The notes beneath the pieces are model-generated. The model made no database searches, was not told where the DNA came from, and worked only from the letters and a program-made list of their open reading frames with translations. Both the position numbers and the translations under genes were made by a program. A DNA stretch of 5,289 nt from Propionivibrio sp. (GTDB lineage Bacteria > Pseudomonadota > Gammaproteobacteria > Burkholderiales > Rhodocyclaceae), in the NCBI GenBank assembly GCA_003249625.1, contig QKII01000474.1, forward strand, positions 1 through 5,289, written 5' to 3'. Position 1 is the first letter of the stretch. Each line of letters begins with the position of its first letter. Positions 1 through 4,312 of this stretch are shown here, in pieces.

Positions 1-1
1 C

Positions 2-583
2 GCCTATTTCGATCTTGGTTTCCGCAACATGACCAACAGCAAGCGGGCACTCAAGACGGCTGATGACATCGTCGGGTTGAAGATGCGCGTGATCCAGTCG
101 CCGATCTACATCGACACGTTCAATGCGCTGGGGGCGAACTCTGTACCGATGCCCTTTACCGAGGTGTACACCGCGCTCGAGCAGAAGATGATCGACGGTC
201 AGGAAAACCCCTTCACCGTGATCCAGGCCAACAAGTTTTCTGAAGTCCAGAAGTACCTCGGCGTGACCCGCCACATGTATAACCCGCAGTCCATGCTGAT
301 GAGCAAGAAAAAGTGGGACTCGCTCAACAAGGAAGAGCAGGAAATCATCACGACGGCGGCAACCGAGGCGGGGAATTATCAGCGGACGCTTTCGCGCGGC
401 GCGCAGGAAGTCGCTCTGAACGAGCTCAAGCAGAAAATGGAAGTGACCGAGCTGCCGCCAGCTGAATTGGCCAAGGTGCGCGAGAAACTGAAGCCGGTGA
501 TCGAGAAGTACAGCGCCAACGTCGGTGCCGACTTCGCGAAGAAGGTGTTCGCGGCCATCGAGAAGGTTCGCAACCAGAAGTAA
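2..583 (+). CDS. TRAP transporter solute-binding protein, DctP family (5' part outside window)
   Basis: Periplasmic receptor that would bind an organic acid and hand it to a TRAP membrane complex (DctQ/DctM, not in this window). The reading frame is open from the first bases, and the residues before the first Met (AYFDLGFRN) match residues 145-153 of the second receptor gene at 4313. The gene therefore starts upstream of the window and the ATG at 29 is internal. About 193 C-terminal residues are visible. Family signs are the segment GLKMRV, whose Arg (codon 86-88) is at the position of the arginine that binds the substrate carboxylate in DctP proteins, followed by YIDTFNALGA, PFTEVYTALEQ and IDGQENP. 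A charged helical C-terminus ends at TAA 581-583. The family is clear; the ligand cannot be read. Being first in a run of catabolic genes suggests it captures their substrate or a relative of it. Confidence 0.93.
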   Translation, partial: AYFDLGFRNMTNSKRALKTADDIVGLKMRVIQSPIYIDTFNALGANSVPMPFTEVYTALEQKMIDGQENPFTVIQANKFSEVQKYLGVTRHMYNPQSMLMSKKKWDSLNKEEQEIITTAATEAGNYQRTLSRGAQEVALNELKQKMEVTELPPAELAKVREKLKPVIEKYSANVGADFAKKVFAAIEKVRNQK

Positions 584-593
584 GCGACGGGTA

Positions 594-610
594 ACCGGAA
601 ATTTGCCGGT
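594..610 (+). other. Small hairpin ACCGG-N7-CCGGT after the receptor gene
   Basis: Arms 594-598 and 606-610 pair perfectly over 5 bp around a 7-nt loop, beginning 10 bases after the TAA. No T-run follows, so this is not an intrinsic terminator. Similar CCGG-loop-CCGG hairpins occur in the next two intergenic gaps. It is short enough to be chance in GC-rich DNA. Confidence 0.3.
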
Positions 611-629
611 AGTTGCCCCGAAGTTGAAT

Positions 630-662
630 TTTTCCGCGGTGGCGGTCACGCCCCGCGGAAAA
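630..662 (+). other. Strong intercistronic stem-loop (14 bp, one bulge)
   Basis: A perfect 10-bp inverted repeat, TTTTCCGCGG (630-639) and CCGCGGAAAA (653-662), encloses GGCG (641-644) pairing with CGCC (649-652). Only T640 is bulged, and the loop is GTCA (645-648). The tract after the stem is A-rich rather than T-rich when read on either strand, so it does not look like a Rho-independent terminator. It lies between the receptor gene and the dehydrogenase gene. A plausible role is mRNA stabilisation or processing that keeps the receptor message more abundant than the enzyme messages, as is known for intercistronic stem-loops downstream of other binding-protein genes. An operator palindrome is an alternative. 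The structure is seen directly; the role is inferred. Confidence 0.6.
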
Positions 663-686
663 CAGGAAATGTTTGAACGAAAGATT

Positions 687-693
687 GGAAGAA
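687..693 (+). promoter_or_regulatory. Ribosome binding site for the AroE-like gene
   Basis: GGAAGAA lies 2-9 bases before ATG 696, a rather close but usable Shine-Dalgarno. The competing in-frame ATG at 669 has only GGAA at 657-660 at suitable distance, and that sequence is buried in the 3' arm of the 630-662 stem-loop. This favours 696. Confidence 0.45.
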
Positions 694-695
694 CG

Positions 696-1529
696 ATGTT
701 AAGTGGCAAGACGACGCTGATCGCACACCTTGGGTATCCGACGGAAGCCTTCAAGGCGCCGCTGATCTATAACCCGTGGTTCGAGAAAAAGGGCATCGAC
801 GCGATGGTCGTGCCTATGGGAGTGAAGGCCGAAGATTACGCAGTATCGCTTGGGCAGATCTTCAAGTTTTCCAATATTCACGGCGCGCTTGTCACCATGC
901 CGCACAAGGTGAGTACCGTCGGTCTGGCCGACGAAGTGAGTGTCACCGCCCGGATTGCAGGTGCTGCCAATGCCTTGCTGAAGCGCCCTGATGGCACGTT
1001 GCTTGCCGATCAGTTCGACGGCGCCGGTTTTGCCCGTGGCGTGGCCCGAAAAGGATTCAAGACGAAGGGAAGTCGAATTCTCGTCGTCGGCACCGGCGGT
1101 GTCGGTAGCCCGATCGCGGCATCGCTCGCCGCCGATGGTGCTGCGTCGATCTCGTTGTTTGATCTGAATACCGCTTCGGCGGAAGGCTTGGCCTCGCGTC
1201 TAAAGACCTACTACCCGGACATGGATGTCGCTGTGGCCTCGAATGATCCGGCCGGCTATGACCTGGTGGTCAACGCTACCCCGCTGGGAATGAAACCTGA
1301 TGATCCGCTGCCGTTCGACGTGACACGCCTTGCACCGACCACCTTCGTTGGAGAAGTGGTGATGAAGCAGGAAATCACCCCGATGCTCAGGGCGGCGATC
1401 GAACGTGGCTGCAAGTATCAGGTGGGAACCGACATGCTCTTCGAGATGATTCCCGCTTATCTTGAATTTTTCGGATTTGGTACCGCGACACCGGAAGAAC
1501 TCCGCGCGGTAGCCAGGATCGAGTACTGA
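696..1529 (+). CDS. Shikimate dehydrogenase-fold oxidoreductase with altered substrate pocket (AroE-like)
   Basis: Predicted 277-residue cytoplasmic NAD(P)-dependent oxidoreductase, close to the usual AroE length. The N-terminal domain keeps the catalytic pair by alignment with E. coli AroE: Lys71 in VTMPHK (Lys65) and Asp108 in DQFDG (Asp102). Asn92 in AGAANAL matches Asn86 and Thr67 matches Thr61. The cofactor domain has GTGGVGS at 132-138 and ends with NATPLGM (193-199), TPML and GTDML. The residues that define shikimate binding are changed. The Ser-x-Ser pair (14/16) is Phe19/Ala21 in TEAFKAP, Thr101 is Phe107, Tyr215 is Met223, and Gln244 is Met251. The usual NRT motif after the second cofactor strand is FDLN with Asp156, which favours NAD over NADP. 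It is therefore probably not the biosynthetic enzyme but a catabolic relative acting on another hydroxy/keto acid. Start 696 was chosen over ATG 669 (286 residues) because the domain begins just after it. Confidence 0.85.
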   Translation: MLSGKTTLIAHLGYPTEAFKAPLIYNPWFEKKGIDAMVVPMGVKAEDYAVSLGQIFKFSNIHGALVTMPHKVSTVGLADEVSVTARIAGAANALLKRPDGTLLADQFDGAGFARGVARKGFKTKGSRILVVGTGGVGSPIAASLAADGAASISLFDLNTASAEGLASRLKTYYPDMDVAVASNDPAGYDLVVNATPLGMKPDDPLPFDVTRLAPTTFVGEVVMKQEITPMLRAAIERGCKYQVGTDMLFEMIPAYLEFFGFGTATPEELRAVARIEY

Positions 1530-1548
1530 AACGGATTGAATGTTGAAT

Positions 1549-1569
1549 GCCGCCGGCTTTTCCGGGGGC
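1549..1569 (+). other. Small hairpin in the AroE-like/lyase gap
   Basis: GCC-G-CCGG (1549-1556), loop CTTTT, CCGG-G-GGC (1562-1569): seven pairs with one G-G mismatch, beginning about 20 bases after the stop codon. The T-run is in the loop, not after the stem, so termination is unlikely, and the lyase gene follows closely. It resembles the hairpins at 594 and 2628. Confidence 0.35.
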
Positions 1570-1583
1570 AGAGGTGTTTAGTT

Positions 1584-1596
1584 GAAAGGATAAGGA
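1584..1596 (+). promoter_or_regulatory. Ribosome binding site for the lyase gene
   Basis: Two purine-rich Shine-Dalgarno candidates precede ATG 1600: GAAAGGA (1584-1590, 9-base spacing) and AAGGA (1592-1596, 3-base spacing). The first has the better distance. Together they support the ATG at 1600 as the start. Confidence 0.65.
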
Positions 1597-1599
1597 ACC

Positions 1600-2553
1600 A
1601 TGACAACTCCTAGTATTGCCTGGCCAGAGAAGGTCTCACTTTGCGAAGTCGGTCTCCGCGACGGCTTGCAGAACGAGAAAACGATCCCGACAGTCGAGCA
1701 GAAGCTGCAACTCCTTGACGCGGTCGTTGCCTCCGGCGTGAAAATCATCGAGGTCGGTGCCTTTGTGCATCCTAAGGCCGTGCCGCAGATGGCCGATACC
1801 GATGCGCTCTGCCGCGCGATGAAGAAGGTCGATGGCGTCGAGTATCGTGCGCTGGTGCCGAACATCAAGGGCGTACAGCGGGCCTTTGACGCGGGTCTGA
1901 CCAAAGCGAAGCTGACGGTCTCCGCCAGCGAAGCACACTGCCTGGCGAATTTCAACAGCTCGCCGGTCAAGATGGTCGAAGGTTTCGCCGACTGCGTCGA
2001 GTTCGCCGCCCAGAACAAGATGACGCTGTCCGGCGCCATCTCGACGTCCTTCGGTTGCCCGTTCCAGGGGCGCGTGCCGGTCGAACAGGTAGAGAACGTT
2101 GTCGCGAGCTTCGTCAAGCTGGGAATCACCGAGCTGTCGCTGTCGGACACCACCGGCATGGCCAATCCGCGCCAGGTCTACGAACTCGGTACCTACATGA
2201 TCCAGAAATTCCCGGAGGTGCAGTGGGTGATGCACTTCCACAACACGCGCGACATGGCGCTGGCCAACATCGTGATGGCCATCCAGGCTGGCGTGCGCAT
2301 GTTCGACGGCGCATTTGCCGGGCTCGGCGGTTGTCCGTTCGCGCCGGGAGCTTCGGGCAACGTTGCATCGGAGGACGTCATCCACATGTTGCACGAGATG
2401 GGCATCGATACCGGTATCGACCTGCTTAAGGCCATGGACACCGCACGCCTGGCGGCCGAATTCGTCGGCCACCCGGCGTCCAGCACGGTGCTCAAAGCCG
2501 GTCGCTGCGTCGATCTGGTCAAGGAAAAAGCGCAGGGACAAAACAACAAGTAG
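1600..2553 (+). CDS. Hydroxymethylglutaryl-CoA lyase-like enzyme (DRE-TIM metallolyase)
   Basis: 317-residue cytoplasmic TIM-barrel lyase, normal length for the family. HMG-CoA lyase cleaves 3-hydroxy-3-methylglutaryl-CoA to acetyl-CoA and acetoacetate in leucine and terpenoid breakdown. Every catalytic landmark of human HMG-CoA lyase is present at a constant offset of 21 residues: Arg20-Asp21 in GLRDGLQNE (Arg41/Asp42), Glu51 (Glu72), Ser180 and Asp183 in SLSDTTG (Ser201/Asp204), metal ligands His212 and His214 in HFHNT (His233/His235), and Cys245 with Asn254 in the signature GLGGCPFAPGASGN (Cys266/Asn275). The normally well-conserved SFVSPKWVPQM is AFVHPKAVPQM here, changing Ser75, Ser78 and Trp81 (human) to Ala54, His57 and Ala60, which may indicate a different acyl group. 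No other leucine-degradation gene is nearby. The acylating aldehyde dehydrogenase gene follows, so a lyase acting on another 3-hydroxyacyl-CoA is plausible. The class is secure; the exact substrate is not. Confidence 0.9.
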   Translation: MTTPSIAWPEKVSLCEVGLRDGLQNEKTIPTVEQKLQLLDAVVASGVKIIEVGAFVHPKAVPQMADTDALCRAMKKVDGVEYRALVPNIKGVQRAFDAGLTKAKLTVSASEAHCLANFNSSPVKMVEGFADCVEFAAQNKMTLSGAISTSFGCPFQGRVPVEQVENVVASFVKLGITELSLSDTTGMANPRQVYELGTYMIQKFPEVQWVMHFHNTRDMALANIVMAIQAGVRMFDGAFAGLGGCPFAPGASGNVASEDVIHMLHEMGIDTGIDLLKAMDTARLAAEFVGHPASSTVLKAGRCVDLVKEKAQGQNNK

Positions 2554-2616
2554 GGTGAAGCATCGTCACACGGGGTTTGCTGGCGGCATCGACGGCGAAA
2601 TCGTGTTTCATACAAC

Positions 2617-2668
2617 AACCGAACAGGATTCCGGTTTTGCCGGAGTGAACATCGAACCAGTTTTTTTT
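2617..2668 (+). promoter_or_regulatory. Possible weak attenuator-like leader: alternative hairpins before T8
   Basis: In the 140-bp gap before the aldehyde dehydrogenase gene, CGGTT (2632-2636) can pair with AACCG (2617-2621). Alternatively GGTTT (2633-2637) pairs with GAACC (2654-2658), and the latter stem ends two bases before TTTTTTTT (2661-2668). A third option is ATTCCGG/CCGGAGT (2628-2634 and 2640-2646), 7 bp with one G-T pair. Mutually exclusive stems followed by a T-run resemble attenuation, but each stem is short, so this is speculative. The rest of the gap shows no convincing -35/-10 promoter by eye. Confidence 0.25.
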
Positions 2669-2681
2669 GAAGTTTTTTGTT

Positions 2682-2687
2682 AGGGGA
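2682..2687 (+). promoter_or_regulatory. Ribosome binding site fixing the aldehyde dehydrogenase start
   Basis: AGGGGA lies 6 bases before ATG 2694, a good Shine-Dalgarno at ideal spacing. It rules against the in-frame TTG at 2667, which would put this site inside the coding region and lies in the T-rich tract. Confidence 0.8.
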
Positions 2688-2693
2688 AATGCA

Positions 2694-4187
2694 ATGAGCA
2701 GACAGAATGACATGAAGGCTCGTTATGAAGAGCTGAAACTCAACCAGGACCAGATCGACGAAGTCGAACAGGCATTCGAGCGCGCTGACAAGGCCCAGAA
2801 GGAATTCGAAACCTGGAGCCAGGAAGCTATCGACCGCACCATCCAGTCCGTGGCCCAGATCGTCGCCAACTCCAAGACCTTCCACGAACTCGTCGAGCTC
2901 GGCATTCAGGAAAGTGCTTTCGGTGACCCGATCAGCCGCGAAGCCAAGCGCTTCAAGATTCGCGGCATCCTGCGCGATTGCCTGCGCGAGAAGTCGGTTG
3001 GCATCGTCGAGGAAATTCCGGAAAAGCGCATCGTCAAGTACGCCAAGCCCGTGGGCGTGATCGGCTGCGTCATCCCGGCAACCAACCCCGACCTGACCCC
3101 GGCTGGCAACGCCGTCTACGCGATCAAGGCACGCAACGCCATCATCTTCTCGCCGCATCCGCGTACCCTGAAAACCAGCCGCAAGACCATCGAACTGATG
3201 CGTGAAGGCCTGCGCCGCGTCGGTGCCCCGGAAGACCTCGTCCAGATCCTCGGCTACAAGGCCAAGATCAACAAGGGTATCTCCGAAGCGCTGATGACCA
3301 AGGTCGACCTGATCATCGCGACCGGCGGTCAGGGCGTCGTGCGTCGTGCTTACATGTCGGGTACTCCGGCATACGCTGTCGGTGCAGGTAACGCGACGAT
3401 GGTGTGGGACGAAACCGCCGCGCAGGATCTCAACAAGGCCGCGTTCAATACGATGCGTTCGAAGACGTCCGACTTCGGTTCGGGCTGTTCGGCTGACGGC
3501 AACATCGTCATCCATGAAAGCATCTGGGATGCCTCGCTGAAGGAACTCGTTGAGGTCGGCGGTTACATGCTGTCCCCGACTGAACAGGAAGCGATGCGCA
3601 AGGTCATGTGGGACGATGAGTGCCATCGCTTGTCCGACACCGTCGCGCTGTCGCCGCAGGATATGACCAAGGCAGCCGGCTTCGAAATTCCGGCTGACCG
3701 CAAGTTCCTGATTGCCTCTCACGGAACGGGGATCTTCAACAAGACGCTCGAAGGTATCTGGTGCGTCGAAAAGCTGACTACGCTGTTGGCGGTGCACAAG
3801 TATTGCGGTGAGTTCCAGAACGCCATCGACGCCGTTCAAGCCATCCACCAGGTCGGCGGTATTGGCCACTCGGTTGGTATCTTCTCGTTCGACGAGGATC
3901 ATATCCACCGTCTGGCGCTCGTCGCCCGCGTTGGCCGTATCATGGTGCGTCAGCCGCAATCCAAGGCCAACTCCGGCAGCATGAACAACGGTATGCCGAT
4001 GACCTCCTCGATCGGTTGCGGCACCTGGGCCGGCAACGCAACGTGCGAGAACATCCACCTGCATCACTACATGAACCTTACGTGGGTGTCCAAGGAGTTC
4101 GACAAGCCTGATTCCCCGAGCGATGCCGAGCTGTTCGGTGAGTTCTACGATCCGGAACTTGAGAAGGTCCAGTACTCCCCGTACTGA
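2694..4187 (+). CDS. CoA-acylating aldehyde dehydrogenase (AdhE/EutE type)
   Basis: 497-residue cytoplasmic enzyme predicted to oxidise an aldehyde with NAD(P) and CoA to an acyl-CoA, or the reverse. Hallmarks of the acylating branch, as opposed to acid-forming dehydrogenases, are IPATNP (127-132) and FSPHPR (152-157) in the cofactor domain, TGGQG with SGTPAYAVGAGN (about 210-233), catalytic Cys265 in FGSGCSADGN, and GCGTWAGN (441-448) near the C-terminus. There is no fused iron alcohol dehydrogenase domain, unlike AdhE, and no obvious N-terminal encapsulation peptide of the microcompartment type. The protein is a little longer than typical EutE and ends normally at TGA. The family includes acetaldehyde-, succinate semialdehyde- and sulfoacetaldehyde-acylating enzymes; the substrate cannot be fixed from sequence. 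Its place after the lyase gene suggests it handles the aldehyde or acyl-CoA made there. It is the last gene before the terminator at 4207. Confidence 0.9.
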   Translation: MSRQNDMKARYEELKLNQDQIDEVEQAFERADKAQKEFETWSQEAIDRTIQSVAQIVANSKTFHELVELGIQESAFGDPISREAKRFKIRGILRDCLREKSVGIVEEIPEKRIVKYAKPVGVIGCVIPATNPDLTPAGNAVYAIKARNAIIFSPHPRTLKTSRKTIELMREGLRRVGAPEDLVQILGYKAKINKGISEALMTKVDLIIATGGQGVVRRAYMSGTPAYAVGAGNATMVWDETAAQDLNKAAFNTMRSKTSDFGSGCSADGNIVIHESIWDASLKELVEVGGYMLSPTEQEAMRKVMWDDECHRLSDTVALSPQDMTKAAGFEIPADRKFLIASHGTGIFNKTLEGIWCVEKLTTLLAVHKYCGEFQNAIDAVQAIHQVGGIGHSVGIFSFDEDHIHRLALVARVGRIMVRQPQSKANSGSMNNGMPMTSSIGCGTWAGNATCENIHLHHYMNLTWVSKEFDKPDSPSDAELFGEFYDPELEKVQYSPY

Positions 4188-4206
4188 TCACGCGTCCATT
4201 TAACTG

Positions 4207-4256
4207 AGCCGGCCACTGGCAAGGATTGTTTTTTTCCTTGCCAGTGGCCGGCTTTT
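4207..4256 (+). terminator. Rho-independent terminator ending the enzyme operon
   Basis: A perfect 19-bp stem (4207-4225 pairing with 4235-4253) closes a T-rich 9-base loop (4226-4234) and is followed by TTTT (4253-4256, overlapping the stem end by one base). It starts 19 bases after the aldehyde dehydrogenase stop codon. The stem is unusually long, while the trailing T-run is short. Read on the opposite strand, no T-run follows, so it probably acts only for + strand transcripts. It separates the enzyme genes from the second receptor gene. Confidence 0.9.
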
Positions 4257-4297
4257 CCATTTGGCGCGCTGTTCGGAGGATAATCACGGGACATACT

Positions 4298-4306
4298 AGG
4301 GAGGAG
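4298..4306 (+). promoter_or_regulatory. Strong ribosome binding site for the second receptor gene
   Basis: AGGGAGGAG, a near-consensus Shine-Dalgarno, ends 6 bases before GTG 4313. This decides the GTG start. The strength fits a receptor that needs to be abundant. The promoter should lie in the short stretch between the terminator and here; a GATAAT at 4279-4284 resembles a -10 box, but no matching -35 is convincing. Confidence 0.8.
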
Positions 4307-4312
4307 TCGGTC

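Noticed and set aside
29..583. Receptor gene beginning at ATG 29
   Set aside because: The frame is open upstream to the window edge, and those residues match internal residues of the second receptor, so this Met is internal.
525..695. Extended N-terminus of the AroE-like protein in the same frame (from 525 or ATG 669)
   Set aside because: The extension from 525 overlaps the receptor gene and is Arg-rich nonsense. The start at 669 has its only Shine-Dalgarno inside the 630-662 stem, and the domain begins right after 696.
1578..2541. Two other minus-strand open frames opposite the lyase gene
   Set aside because: No family resemblance, and they overlap a clear + strand gene with all catalytic motifs intact.
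2667..2693. TTG start adding nine residues to the aldehyde dehydrogenase
   Set aside because: It lies in the T-rich tract and would make the good AGGGGA Shine-Dalgarno part of the coding sequence; ATG 2694 is better placed.
2193..4067. Very long open frame of 624 codons on the minus strand, opposite the aldehyde dehydrogenase and lyase genes
   Set aside because: Its translation is rich in Arg, Asp, His and Val with no recognisable domain, and it lies opposite two well-conserved genes. It is a by-product of GC-biased third codon positions.
2694..4187. Bacterial microcompartment-type aldehyde dehydrogenase
   Set aside because: No obvious N-terminal encapsulation peptide and no shell protein genes in the window.
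4255..4297. Promoter for the second receptor gene: GATAAT at 4279-4284 as -10, or TGGCGCG at 4262 as a sigma-54 -24 element
   Set aside because: No acceptable -35 at 16-18 bases from the GATAAT, and no GC at the -12 position for sigma-54. A promoter is expected here but cannot be placed.
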